A stretch of 64,000 bases of DNA from Aromatoleum buckelii (GTDB lineage Bacteria; Pseudomonadota; Gammaproteobacteria; Burkholderiales; Rhodocyclaceae): contig NZ_WTVH02000010.1 of NCBI RefSeq assembly GCF_012910785.2, positions 806,001-870,000 of the forward strand, given 5' to 3'. Positions 53,310 through 61,830 of the stretch are shown piece after piece. How positions within the stretch are numbered: the stretch's first letter is position 1; every line of letters begins with the position of its first letter. The translations under genes and the position numbers were made by a program. Under the pieces are notes generated by a model, which saw only the letters and a program-made list of their open reading frames with translations, ran no database searches and was not told the DNA's origin.

Positions 53310-53543
53310 ATGCTGCTGATTTCAGAGAGTGACGATCACGGCGGGATTGGAGTCACGTGGCGGGAAGGGCCGCTAGTCCTCATCGAAGCGAAGGTGAAAC
53401 TTCCGACGGTTGGAGAGCTGATGCGGCAACTTCAGTTATACCGAACTGCCTTCCGGGGAAAGTTGGTCGTGGTCTCCCCTGATGACGCATACGTGGACTT
53501 GCTGCGGGAGCAGGACGTAACGTTCATCAAGTGCGAGATGTGA
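53310..53543 (+). CDS. Small nuclease-like fragment (PD-(D/E)xK-type strand)
   Basis: 77 residues, with LVLIEAKVKLPTVGELMRQLQLYRTAFRGKLVVVSPDDAYVDLLREQDVTFIKCEM. The ExK of LIEAK followed by a helix with QLQLYR resembles the second half of a PD-(D/E)xK nuclease core, and the N-terminal part with the first acidic residue is missing. No good ribosome-binding site precedes it. Probably the 3' remnant of a larger gene rather than a functional protein. Confidence 0.45.
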   Translation: MLLISESDDHGGIGVTWREGPLVLIEAKVKLPTVGELMRQLQLYRTAFRGKLVVVSPDDAYVDLLREQDVTFIKCEM

Positions 53544-53939
53544 GAAGGGACCGTCAATAGTTTCACCGCAAATTTCTCTGAGGTCTCCTGACTTCGGCAG
53601 GCTGCAAGAGTCCCCCGTGGTCCCCTTCGGCCTCTACAGCGGTCAGAGCCTCATGTCATCCGATGACACACAGACTTCTCCACTGAAGCACTGCCCCCTG
53701 TCGATGATGAGCTGTCGTGCCTCTCCACAGTTGCGTATCTCAGGTCACTACAGGGGTGGTAACACCTACCCACCGACGACCGAGCGAGACCGGCGATAGC
53801 GGACATGAGAGTTGGATCAGAAGGTACGCCCTGTGAGCCATTCTGCAGCGATCCCCTGCGGTATGGATCATTGCTGTTGATTTTGTTCTGATCCATCTTT
53901 ACACTCTGATCCATACCATTTGAGCCAGAGGAGCAGAGC
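53544..53939 (+). other. Region upstream of the resolvase gene
   Basis: 396 bases with no convincing gene; short open frames lack ribosome-binding sites. The last 80 bases hold the res-like repeat cluster (53860-53917) and a ribosome-binding site (GAGGAGCAG). Confidence 0.5.
53860..53917. repeat. Res-like repeat cluster upstream of the serine resolvase gene
   Basis: GGTATGGATCA at 53860-53870 is the exact inverse of TGATCCATACC at 53907-53917, and a third copy TGATCCAT lies at 53889-53896. Three half-sites in a 58-base stretch before a resolvase gene fit resolvase binding subsites and autoregulation. Confidence 0.6.
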
Positions 53940-54509
53940 ATGTCCGCCACCATCGCCTACGTCCGAGTCAGCACTGACGATCAGACCACGGAGAACCAGA
54001 GAAGGGCCATAGAAGCCCGCTACAAGGTTGCGAAATGGTTCAGTGACGATGGGATGTCCGGTGCGATTCCAGCCGGCCAGCGTCCTGCTATGGCCTCCCT
54101 GCTGGCCTATGTCCGGGAGGGGGATACGGTTGTTGTTGTTGCCATTGATCGGCTAGGAAGGAACACGATTGATGTTCTATCCACTGTGGAAGCTCTGAAG
54201 GCGAAAGGCGTGTCCGTGGTGTCCATGCGGGAAGGGTTCGACCTTGCGACCCCTGCTGGGAAACTGATGCTCACCATGCTTGCCGCTGTGGCGGAACTGG
54301 AGCGGGAGAACATCAAGGCACGGCAGATGGCAGGGATAGAGCGGAGCCGGGCAGAAGGGAAAAACCTTGGACGGGAGAAAGTGATCGATGATGCTGCGGT
54401 GGCTCGGTGGCGTCTGGAGAACGAAGCCAGCATCAAGGCCACCGCGGAACACTTCGGGATTTCTACGGCATCGGTGAAGCGAGCGTGTGCTGCTGTAATC
54501 CCGGGGTAG
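53940..54509 (+). CDS. Serine recombinase (resolvase/invertase family)
   Basis: 189 residues. Catalytic S11 in IAYVRVSTDDQTTENQ, the conserved VVVVAIDRLGRNTIDVL and the long helix LMLTMLAAVAELERENIKARQMAGIERSRAEGK, then a C-terminal HTH (IKATAEHFGISTASVKRACA). Size and layout are those of plasmid/transposon resolvases that break dimers at a res site. Repeats upstream could be its binding sites. Followed by a good terminator. Confidence 0.9.
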   Translation: MSATIAYVRVSTDDQTTENQRRAIEARYKVAKWFSDDGMSGAIPAGQRPAMASLLAYVREGDTVVVVAIDRLGRNTIDVLSTVEALKAKGVSVVSMREGFDLATPAGKLMLTMLAAVAELERENIKARQMAGIERSRAEGKNLGREKVIDDAAVARWRLENEASIKATAEHFGISTASVKRACAAVIPG

Positions 54510-54549
54510 TCGGGAGGCGATAGTCAAGCGGCTGAGTTGGATGGGAAGC

Positions 54550-54584
54550 AAAAGGGGCGGTCTTCGGATCGCCCTTTTTCTTTT
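54550..54584 (+). terminator. Intrinsic terminator after the resolvase gene
   Basis: Stem around GGGGCGGTC / GATCGCCC with a TTCG loop, followed by TTTTTCTTTT. Confidence 0.75.
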
Positions 54585-54793
54585 CAGTACAGCGAAACGA
54601 GCAGTTCGCTTTGTCCGATCAGGCTATGCGAACGACGTAATCAGCGGACGGGATGGTTTTGCACGATCCCTGCAAGATCGCCGACGTTCGTCAAAAGAGC
54701 CACCAGAGAAGAGAAAGCGGGATTTTGTCAGCACGTTTTTCGCGACACGTTCCGTTTGTCCCTTCTCTTCTCGGCGTCCGCCGGGGAGGTGAC
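54585..54793 (+). other. Short region between resolvase terminator and IS21
   Basis: About 210 bases, less GC-rich, with no gene that I can support. It probably held the promoter of the small operon that now begins at 57576, from which the IS21-type insertion separated it. Confidence 0.45.
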
Positions 54794-55026
54794 TGCGGAT
54801 TCCGACCCAACGTGACCGGTGAATCCGAAATAGTGTGACCGGTGATTCCGCGGGTCGTGACCGCGGATTCCGATTTGATCGTGACCGATTTCGGCCAGTT
54901 GTCGGAATGGGCGGTCACGATGTCGGAATCAATGGTCACGATCAAATCGGAACGGGTTTGTGAGGCCAAGCGTGGCAACGTCGTTTGTCAGGCCGGCTAC
55001 CCTCGCGTGCTTTGCGCGGAGACGGG

Positions 55027-56586
55027 ATGCCGGCGGAGCGGATTGCCATGCACAAGATCAGGGAGCTGTTACGGCTCAAATACGACTGCGCGCTGTCGCA
55101 CGAGCGCATTGCCCGCGCGCTGTCGATTTCAAAGGGGGTGGTCGCCAAGTATGTGAAGGCGGCCGAGGAGTGCGGCCGGCCATGGGCCGAATTGTCCGCG
55201 GCCGACGAGGCGCAGCTGCGCGGGTGGCTCGGAGGGACGATGCGCCCGCGCGGGGCGACGGCGGGCTACGTGCCGCCGGATCTGGCGGCGGTGCATCAGG
55301 GGCTCAAGCGAAAGAACGTCACGCTGGCGTTGCTGTGGGAAGAGTACGTGCAGACGGCCGACGGGCCGAGCTATCAGTACTCGCGCTTTTGCGACCTGTA
55401 CCGCGCGTTCGCCCGCACGCTCAAGCGCTCGATGCGCCAAGTGCACCGCGCCGGCGAGAAACTCTTCATCGATTACGCGGGCCACACGGTGCCGATCGTC
55501 GACGCCGACACGGGCGAGATTTCGCGCGCGCAGATCTTCGTCGCGGTGCTCGGCGCCTCGAGCTATACGTTCGCCTGCGCCACGGCGACGCAGTCGCAGG
55601 CCGACTGGCTGGGCTCGCTCGCCCGGGCGCTGGCCTTCATCGGCGGCGTGCCCGAGCTCGTCGTGCCCGACAATACGCGCTCGCTCATCGGTCAAGCCGA
55701 CCGGTATGAGCCGCAACTGCAGCGCACCACCGCCGAGTTCGCCGCGCACTACGGCGTGGCGATCCTGCCCGCGCGCCCTTACAAGCCGCAGGACAAAGCC
55801 AAGGTCGAAGTCGGCGTGCAGATCGTGCAGCGCTGGATTCTGGCGCGGCTGCGTCACCGGCGCTTTTTCTCGCTGGGGGAGTTGAACGAGGCGATCGCCG
55901 CGTTACTCGAGCCGCTGAACACGCGTGCCTTCCGGCGCCTGCCAGGCTCGCGCCACGAAGCGTTCGAGACGCTCGATCGGCCGGCGCTGCGCCCGTTGCC
56001 CGCCACCGCGTTCCAGTTCGCCCAGTGGAAACGGGCCAAGCCCAACATCGACTACCACGTCGAGTTCGACGGGCATTACTACAGCGTGCCGTATGCGCTC
56101 GCCGGCCAACCGGTGGAGTTGCGCCTCACCGCGAGCAGCATCGAATGCTTTGCCGCAGGCCGTCGCGTTGCGGTGCATGCGAGAAGCCACCGGCACGGGG
56201 CTTTCACCACGCTCACCGAACACATGCCCGCATCGCATCAGGCGCACCGCCAGTGGTCCCCGGGCAAACTCATCGGCTGGGGCGCCACGGTCGGACCTCA
56301 CACCGAGCAGGTGGTCAGCCACCAACTCGAACGCATGCCGCACCCCGAGCAGGGCTACCGGGCATGCCTCGGGCTGATGCGCCTCGGTCGTCAATACGGC
56401 AACGAACGCCTCGAAGCCGCGGCGACCCGCGCCGTCACCCTCGGGGCGATGCGTTACCGCAACGTCGCCTCGATCCTCAAGAGCGGGCTCGACCGCGCGC
56501 CGCTGCCCGCATCCACTGCGCAGCAAAGCGAGCTTGCGCTACCGGCCGCTCACGAGAACCTGCGCGGTGCGCGCTACTACCACTGA
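55027..56586 (+). CDS. istA: IS21-family transposase IstA
   Basis: DDE transposase of 519 residues from the ATG at 55027 (starts at 54985 or 55048 are possible). N-terminal HTH region [35 protein letters not shown]; catalytic core with D in [16 protein letters not shown] in [10 protein letters not shown] and E in [20 protein letters not shown]. The C-terminal beta-barrel region ([16 protein letters not shown]) is typical. Followed 22 bases later by istB. Confidence 0.93.
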   Translation: MPAERIAMHKIRELLRLKYDCALSHERIARALSISKGVVAKYVKAAEECGRPWAELSAADEAQLRGWLGGTMRPRGATAGYVPPDLAAVHQGLKRKNVTLALLWEEYVQTADGPSYQYSRFCDLYRAFARTLKRSMRQVHRAGEKLFIDYAGHTVPIVDADTGEISRAQIFVAVLGASSYTFACATATQSQADWLGSLARALAFIGGVPELVVPDNTRSLIGQADRYEPQLQRTTAEFAAHYGVAILPARPYKPQDKAKVEVGVQIVQRWILARLRHRRFFSLGELNEAIAALLEPLNTRAFRRLPGSRHEAFETLDRPALRPLPATAFQFAQWKRAKPNIDYHVEFDGHYYSVPYALAGQPVELRLTASSIECFAAGRRVAVHARSHRHGAFTTLTEHMPASHQAHRQWSPGKLIGWGATVGPHTEQVVSHQLERMPHPEQGYRACLGLMRLGRQYGNERLEAAATRAVTLGAMRYRNVASILKSGLDRAPLPASTAQQSELALPAAHENLRGARYYH

Positions 56587-56608
56587 TTCCACCCACCGGA
56601 GAACATCG

Positions 56609-57343
56609 ATGCTGATGCAACACAGCCTGCAACAACTGCGCACCCTGCGCCTGGAAGGCATGGCCCGCGCCTTCGAGGAGCAGCTCACCCAGCCCGCCAT
56701 CACCGCGCTCAGCTTCGAGGAGCGTTTCGCCCAGCTCATCGATCGCGAGATTCTGCTGCGCGACGGCAAACGCATCGAGCGGCTGCTCAAGGCCGCCCGC
56801 ATCAAAGCCGCTGCCGCGTGCCTGGAGGACGTCGACTACCGCGCCGGGCGCGGCCTCGAGCGCAGCCAGATCGCCGCGCTCGGCACCGGTCAATGGATTC
56901 GTCACCACCAGAACTGCCTCATCACGGGCCCCACCGGCAGCGGCAAGACGTGGCTCGCCTGCGCGCTCGCCAACGCGGCGTGCCGGCAGGGCCTCGCGGC
57001 CTACTACGTGCGTCTGCCGCGGCTCTTCGAGGAGCTGCGCATCGCGCATGCCGACGGCAGCTTCAGCCGACGCCTCATGCAGCTCGCGCGCATGGATCTC
57101 ATCGTCATCGACGATTGGGGCCTGGCCGCGCCGTCGGCTCAGGAGCGAAGCGACCTGCTGGAGCTGCTCGACGACCGGGTCGGCACGCGTTCGACCGTGA
57201 TCACCAGCCAGCTGCCGATCGAGCACTGGCACACCTACTTGGGCGACCCGACCTTCGCCGATGCCATTCTCGATCGCGTCGTGCACGCCGCGCACAAGCT
57301 CGCCCTCAAGGGCGAGTCGATGAGAAGAAAGGAAAAGGCATGA
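56609..57343 (+). CDS. istB: IS21-family helper ATPase IstB
   Basis: AAA+ ATPase that selects the target and activates IstA, 244 residues. Walker A GPTGSGKT at 107-114, Walker B region [11 protein letters not shown], sensor [15 protein letters not shown]-terminal helical domain [18 protein letters not shown] is usual. Confidence 0.94.
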   Translation: MLMQHSLQQLRTLRLEGMARAFEEQLTQPAITALSFEERFAQLIDREILLRDGKRIERLLKAARIKAAAACLEDVDYRAGRGLERSQIAALGTGQWIRHHQNCLITGPTGSGKTWLACALANAACRQGLAAYYVRLPRLFEELRIAHADGSFSRRLMQLARMDLIVIDDWGLAAPSAQERSDLLELLDDRVGTRSTVITSQLPIEHWHTYLGDPTFADAILDRVVHAAHKLALKGESMRRKEKA

Positions 57344-57363
57344 GGCCGTGCGCGCGAGACGCC

Positions 57364-57422
57364 TTACCCACAGGCGCCCGCCCGCCAGCGTATGAGGCGC
57401 GCTGGCGGGCGCCTGTGGATAA
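57364..57422 (+). repeat. Large inverted repeat near the right end of IS21
   Basis: Outer bases TTACCCACA (57364-57372) and TGTGGATAA (57414-57422) close a GC-rich arm of about 25 bp around TATGAGGCG. It follows istB and may act as its terminator. TTATCCACA on the minus strand equals the DnaA-box consensus, probably by chance. Confidence 0.65.
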
Positions 57423-57575
57423 GCCTGCATCAGCCCTCGAATCGAGCATCATCGTGACCGACGCGGTTAGAATCTGAACACCACGCTTCGCGCGCAGACC
57501 CCACCGGTCACGTTCGTCGGTGCAGGCGGTCACGTTCGTCGGAATGCGCAGGTGACCAACTTGAAGGAAGCATCC

Positions 57576-57767
57576 ATGCAGTATGAAGACCTCGTAAGCC
57601 TCACCCAGAAACAACTCGAACTTATTGGCTCACTCACCGACACCGTAAGACGGCTAGCCGATATGCAGGAAGAACTTCGGTGGCGGGTCAGGTTCCTCGA
57701 AAGTGCTCTGGAAGAGTTCAGCTGCGACCTTGGCGACCCGCTGGAGGATACCGACCATGCAGCATGA
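57576..57767 (+). CDS. Small coiled-coil protein of the integrated element
   Basis: 63 residues, MQYEDLVSLTQKQLELIGSL followed by heptad-like leucines up to RFLESALEEFSCDLG. The start at 57576 has a GAAGGAAG ribosome-binding site, which lies just beyond the IS21 target duplication. It overlaps the next gene by 11 bases. No family recognised; first gene of a three-gene operon with a ParB-like protein. Confidence 0.6.
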   Translation: MQYEDLVSLTQKQLELIGSLTDTVRRLADMQEELRWRVRFLESALEEFSCDLGDPLEDTDHAA

Positions 57768-57966
57768 GAAGGCAGTTTTCCGGCAGTTCGCCTTGCCGGT
57801 GTCGGTGTTCGACCACCTGAAGCAGTTCCAGCGAGCCTACGAGGCCCGGCACGGGGTTCGTCTCACGAACAACGAAGTCCTGAGCATCATCGTGAAGCAG
57901 CACCAGAGCATGACCGCCAACGTAGAGGGAGCAGTTCCCAGCCATGACCGTAGCGAACGTCACTGA
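57757..57966 (+). CDS. Small hypothetical protein, possibly ribbon-helix-helix type
   Basis: 69 residues starting MQHEKAVFRQFALPVSVFDHLKQFQRA. A beta-strand-like start and two helices (LTNNEVLSIIVKQHQ) resemble a ribbon-helix-helix DNA-binding protein, but the match is weak. It overlaps both neighbours, showing a tight operon. Confidence 0.55.
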   Translation: MQHEKAVFRQFALPVSVFDHLKQFQRAYEARHGVRLTNNEVLSIIVKQHQSMTANVEGAVPSHDRSERH

Positions 57967-58747
57967 ACAGCACGCGCAGTTCTTCGGACGACTAATCGAG
58001 GAGAGCCAGCAGAGACAGCCGATGGAGGTTCCCGGGGACATTCTCCCTGTGAAGGACATTCAGATTCGCGAGAGCGTGTTCCAGCACAGGGAGCGCGGCA
58101 GCGGGCAGTCTCTGTACCACGAAGCCGAACTGACAAAGGCGCTACAAGGCCTCCGCAGTGATGAGGACTTGGAGCCGATTACGGTTTGGTGGTCTGGGGC
58201 AGCGTGGTACTGCATTGACGGTCATCATCGACTGAAGGCGTACCGGAGCGCTCGTCCTGATCGTCACGTTCCCGCCAAGGCGTTTGAAGGGACGCTCACA
58301 GAAGCGTATGCGGAAGCCCTGCGAGCGAACTCTCGTACCAAGCTTCCGATGACCCCCCGGGAGCGGAGGGAAGCAGCATGGCGGCTGGTAATGCTGGGGA
58401 TCGGGACCAAGAAGGAGCAGCGTCTCAATGCAGGTGTCAGCGATGGACTGATAGCGACAATGCGCCGGGTCCGTACGTCGCTCAAAGACGCGAAGCCTTC
58501 AGAGCCACTGCCGGCGTCTTGGTGGCAGGCCCAGTGTGCTGCGAAGGGACTGGAGGCACAGCCTTACACCGAGGAAATGCACGACGAGAAGGTGACCGAG
58601 ATCGTGGAGAAACTGGCGAAGACCTTCGGGCGGACTCTCTCGAACAAGCCGCACATGTTCTGGGATGCCCTTGAGCGATATGACCTGAATCTCTTCAAGC
58701 AGATGTGGCAGATGCCCAAAGAAGAAGGCCGGTGGGATGATGACTAA
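57944..58747 (+). CDS. ParB-like nuclease-domain protein
   Basis: 267 residues. The ParB/Sulfiredoxin-type N-terminal domain contains LPVKDIQIRE, EPITVWWSGAAWYCIDGHHRLKAYR (the GHHR motif of ParB-like proteins) and a following region RANSRTKLPMTPRERREAAWRLV. A helix-turn-helix-like TKKEQRLNAGVSDGLIATMRRVR follows. It is shorter and differs from chromosomal ParB, and no ParA is nearby, so a partition role is not shown; a plasmid-type regulator or nuclease is possible. It overlaps the preceding gene by 23 bases and ends at a strong terminator. Confidence 0.72.
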   Translation: MTVANVTEQHAQFFGRLIEESQQRQPMEVPGDILPVKDIQIRESVFQHRERGSGQSLYHEAELTKALQGLRSDEDLEPITVWWSGAAWYCIDGHHRLKAYRSARPDRHVPAKAFEGTLTEAYAEALRANSRTKLPMTPRERREAAWRLVMLGIGTKKEQRLNAGVSDGLIATMRRVRTSLKDAKPSEPLPASWWQAQCAAKGLEAQPYTEEMHDEKVTEIVEKLAKTFGRTLSNKPHMFWDALERYDLNLFKQMWQMPKEEGRWDDD

Positions 58748-58772
58748 TCCCAGCCCCTGACGAAGTGTTTAG

Positions 58773-58800
58773 CCCCGCCTCTGTGGTGGGGTATTTTTTT
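58773..58800 (+). terminator. Intrinsic terminator after the ParB-like gene
   Basis: Stem CCCCGCC (58773-58779) and GGTGGGG (58785-58791) with a following run of seven T. Confidence 0.8.
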
Positions 58801-58845
58801 CGTCATCATCCTGAGACCCACTTATGGAGGCAGGGGATGACCGCA

Positions 58846-60275
58846 GAGCTAAAGTCAATTCTGGTGTATGGACCCGTCCGGCATGGCTGATCAGGCGGCG
58901 AGCCGCTGCTGTTCGTGCTCTTCGTCTTTCACGGGTTCGCCGTCCTTGAAGACGACGCCGCCCATCAGTTCGGCAATGCGCTCAACGCCGCGAATCCGCC
59001 GCCAGGATTTCTCGGCTTCCTGCACGAGCTTGAAGGCGAGACCGAGGAAGCTCGAGCGCGACACGCAGTTCTTCGTGCGGGTAGTGCGGTGACGCACGGT
59101 GGCGAAAGTCGACTCGATCGGGTTGGTCGTGCGCAGGTGAATCCAGTGCTCGGCCGGGAAGTCGTAGAAGGCGAGCAGCGCGTCGCGATCCCTGACGAGC
59201 TTGTCGGCCGCCTTCGGGTACTTCGCCTGGTAGCTCTCGACGAAGCGCTCGAAGGCGCTCACGGCCGCGGCGCGCGTCGGGGCCATCCAGATCTCGTGGA
59301 GCTGCGCCTTCGCCTTGGCCTGCAGGCTCTTGGGCAGCGCGTTGAGCACGTTGGCGCTCTTGTGCACCCAGCAGCGCTGCCGGCGGGTTTCGGGGTAGAG
59401 CTCGTCGAGCGCCCCCCAGAAGCCCAGCGCCCCGTCGCCTACTGCCAGGCGCGGACCGACTTCGAGGCCACGAGCCTTGAGGTCGCGCAGCAACTCGAGC
59501 CAGGACGCCTTCGATTCGCGGTGCCCGTCGCCGATCGTGACCAGTTCCTTGGTGCCGTCGAGCCGCACGCCGATGACGACCAGCAGACACTGGCGGGCAT
59601 CGTCCTCGCCGCGCAGGCTGGTGTGCACGCCGTCGGCCCACCAATAGACGTAGCGGCTGCCGGACAAATCCCGCTTCATCCAGCCGGCGTAGTCGCTCGC
59701 CCACTCGGCCTTCAGGCGGCTCACCACGTTGGGGGAGAGGCCCTTGGCCTCATCGCCGAGCAGCACGGTGAGCGCCTCGCGCATGTCGCCCGTCGAGATG
59801 CCCTTCAGGTACAGCCACGGCAACGCCGCCGACACCCGCGCCGAGCGGCGAACATACGGCGGCACCAAGGCGGAATTGAACTTCACCCCAGCGCCCGAGC
59901 GGTCACGCACCTTGGGTACCCGCACCTCGACGTTGCCGACCGCCGTGAGCACCTCGCGTGCCGGCAGGTAGCCATTTCTGACCACCGCTCGGCTCCCGCC
60001 CAGCATCCGCACGTTCTCGTACTCGGCCAACAACTGCTGCACCTCCACTTCAATCGCCCGCTCGATGAGATCCCGCGCGCCGCGCCGGATCAGCTCCTCC
60101 AGCGACAGCCCCACTTCCGATTGCTCAACCGACTGCTCACTCGTATCCTTCTTCAAGGCGCGCCTCCGTGGTTGCTGAAAATTTGGTCTCGACAACTCAA
60201 TTCTCAGCAGAGGCACGCCGCCTCATCAAGCCCTTCTATCAGGATCTGGTCATACACCAGTCTTGACTATATCTC
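58846..60275 (-). mobile_element. IS256-family insertion sequence, complete, 9-bp target duplication
   Basis: 1430 bases bounded by 25-bp imperfect inverted repeats (58846-58870 and 60251-60275; 21 of 25 match, sharing CTGGTGTATG). ATGACCGCA lies directly before (58837-58845) and after (60276-60284) as the target duplication, the length known for IS256. Encodes one transposase on the minus strand. Confidence 0.9.
58891..60156 (-). CDS. IS256-family (Mutator-type) transposase
   Basis: 421 residues if translation begins at the TTG at 60156, which has a GGAGG site six bases upstream; a GTG at 60216 would add 20 residues without such a site. The DDE core is seen as YVYWWADGVHTSLRGE, VGDGALGFWGALDELYP and TTNPIESTFATVRHRT. 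The frame is intact, so the element may be active. Confidence 0.92.
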   Translation of the reverse strand: MKKDTSEQSVEQSEVGLSLEELIRRGARDLIERAIEVEVQQLLAEYENVRMLGGSRAVVRNGYLPAREVLTAVGNVEVRVPKVRDRSGAGVKFNSALVPPYVRRSARVSAALPWLYLKGISTGDMREALTVLLGDEAKGLSPNVVSRLKAEWASDYAGWMKRDLSGSRYVYWWADGVHTSLRGEDDARQCLLVVIGVRLDGTKELVTIGDGHRESKASWLELLRDLKARGLEVGPRLAVGDGALGFWGALDELYPETRRQRCWVHKSANVLNALPKSLQAKAKAQLHEIWMAPTRAAAVSAFERFVESYQAKYPKAADKLVRDRDALLAFYDFPAEHWIHLRTTNPIESTFATVRHRTTRTKNCVSRSSFLGLAFKLVQEAEKSWRRIRGVERIAELMGGVVFKDGEPVKDEEHEQQRLAA

Positions 60276-60413
60276 ATGACCGCAGAGACTGAGGAGCACT
60301 TGAGGCGGCGGACTGCGGACGGGGTTGAGGGGTCTGCGGTGGTCCCCTGTGCAACCATAAGGCGGGATTTCTGCATATCTGGGTGTGCAAAATGCACAGG
60401 GGTGTGCAGTTCG

Positions 60414-61697
60414 CTAGGAGGTGGCATTGCTGGTGCCCAGAGGGTACCGAATGCGCTCGATGGCCTCCCGCATCACTTCCAGCGACGCTCCGCCCGAGTA
60501 CAGACCGTAGGTAATCCGTGGCTTGTCGTGCCCGACGATATCCGCCGTGAGGTTCTCCGATACGCCCGCGTTCTCCAACATGGTCACAACGGTCTTCCTG
60601 ATCGAGTGGAAGACTTGCTGCTCCCCGTAGCCGAGTTCATCCTTCAGTCTCCCGAACCGCTTTCCGATTGCGTTGGATCGGTCACCGTATTTGTTGAACG
60701 TCAGGCCCGATAGCAGGTAGCCGTCATCGCTTCCAGTCTCCGGATTCGCCTTCCGCGTCTTCTTCAGTCTCTCGACAGTCTCGACCAAGGCTGAGTGGAT
60801 CGGGACAGTTCGGTTACCCGCTTCGGTCTTTGCATCAGTGATACGGAGGTAATCCGCTCCAACGTCAGCCAACTTGAGGGAACACAGTTCCTCGATCCGT
60901 GCCCCGGTGTAGGCACCGAGGAGGATCAAGTCGGCTAGAGGCTGATCGTTCTTGGTGGCTTCAGCGTGGAGTCGCACCACGTCGGATGGATGGAATGGTA
61001 TCCAGCCCTTCTTGGTCCCGTTGCGCTTGGAAACCTTGGCGAAGGAGGGGACCACGAACGGCGTGTCTTCGTCTTCAGGGACTTCCTGAGTCTCCTGCAG
61101 GTAACGCCAGAAGTTCCGGCAGAAGCCGACGATACGGGTGATGGAGGAGGGAGAGAGCGGCTTATCGCCTTTGCTCAAACCGTCGAGCCACTCACGAACG
61201 GACTTCCTGTTGATCCCCTCGATGGTCGGGAACTGCTGAACCATCCGGCCTACGTCCTTCACCATCTGATCAACGGTCTTCGCTGCTAAATGCTGCTGGC
61301 TCGCTTTCCATTCGGGGATGATCTGTGACAAGGGACGATACTGACCGATGGCGATGGATACGAAAGCTCTGGCAGCAGCGAGACCCTTGGAAGGCTCTAC
61401 AACCTCCTCAGCATGCTCCAGCATCAAGCTATGAACTACTTCGGGGTCAGGGTTGTGTTGAAGCTCCCGGCGCCATACCAAGGCTTCCTCGATGAAGGGG
61501 TCCGAAGCTCCTCCCCGAGCTTGAGTAATCTCAGTCTTCCATCGGGCAACCAGAACTGATGCTCGACTCTCAGCAGTAGCCTTGTGGGATGTCTTCAAGG
61601 TCTGGAAGAACTTCGACTTCCCGAGCTTCTCGCGGACATCTGAAGGTACGTGGAGAGTGGCATACCAAGTGTTGTTTCGACGTTCGATGTTGGGCAT
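60414..61697 (-). CDS. int: Tyrosine recombinase (integrase) of the integrated element
   Basis: 427 residues, phage-type integrase. An N-terminal arm-binding region and SAM-like core-binding domain precede the catalytic domain. Catalytic residues: R267 in GAYTGARIEELCSLKL, H364 and R367 in VFHSIRKTVV, H390 in VGHDKPR, and the nucleophile Y400 (or Y397) in TYGLYSGG. Next to attR and reading inward, the usual arrangement for tRNA-integrated elements. Complete frame, so it may still act on the att sites. Confidence 0.92.
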   Translation of the reverse strand: MPNIERRNNTWYATLHVPSDVREKLGKSKFFQTLKTSHKATAESRASVLVARWKTEITQARGGASDPFIEEALVWRRELQHNPDPEVVHSLMLEHAEEVVEPSKGLAAARAFVSIAIGQYRPLSQIIPEWKASQQHLAAKTVDQMVKDVGRMVQQFPTIEGINRKSVREWLDGLSKGDKPLSPSSITRIVGFCRNFWRYLQETQEVPEDEDTPFVVPSFAKVSKRNGTKKGWIPFHPSDVVRLHAEATKNDQPLADLILLGAYTGARIEELCSLKLADVGADYLRITDAKTEAGNRTVPIHSALVETVERLKKTRKANPETGSDDGYLLSGLTFNKYGDRSNAIGKRFGRLKDELGYGEQQVFHSIRKTVVTMLENAGVSENLTADIVGHDKPRITYGLYSGGASLEVMREAIERIRYPLGTSNATS

Positions 61698-61733
61698 CGC
61701 GGGAGGCTCTGAAGGAGTGGCGGAGAGGTGATA

Positions 61734-61769
61734 TTACCATATCAAGTTACCACCTGTTCTTACCACATC
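61734..61769. promoter_or_regulatory. Probable integrase arm-type sites, attR side
   Basis: TTACCATATC (61734-61743), TTACCACCT (61747-61755) and TTACCACATC (61760-61769) are near copies of the units at the attL side and lie just before the integrase start. Confidence 0.5.
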
Positions 61770-61830
61770 ATACGGTCTATAAGCCTATAACTGGCGTGTT
61801 TACTGGGCTTTCATGCCTTCGTGCGGAGTG

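Larger units (their letters stand above)
54794..57550 (+). mobile_element. IS21-family insertion sequence, complete, 6-bp target duplication
   Basis: 2757 bases with TG...CA ends. The left end TGCGGATTCCGACCC and the reverse complement of the right end TGCGCATTCCGACGA share their first 12 bases with one change, continuing into ACGTGACCG. GGTGAC lies directly before (54788-54793) and after (57551-57556) as the target duplication. Several copies of GTGACC (54812, 54835, 54857, 54881) and two inverse copies at the left, and GGTCACGTTCGTCGG twice at the right, are the multiple transposase-binding repeats typical of IS21. Carries istA and istB. Confidence 0.92.

Noticed and set aside
57414-57422. 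Replication origin of the integrated element
   Set aside because: Only one perfect DnaA-like box, located inside an IS21 hairpin; no initiator gene or AT-rich iteron array.
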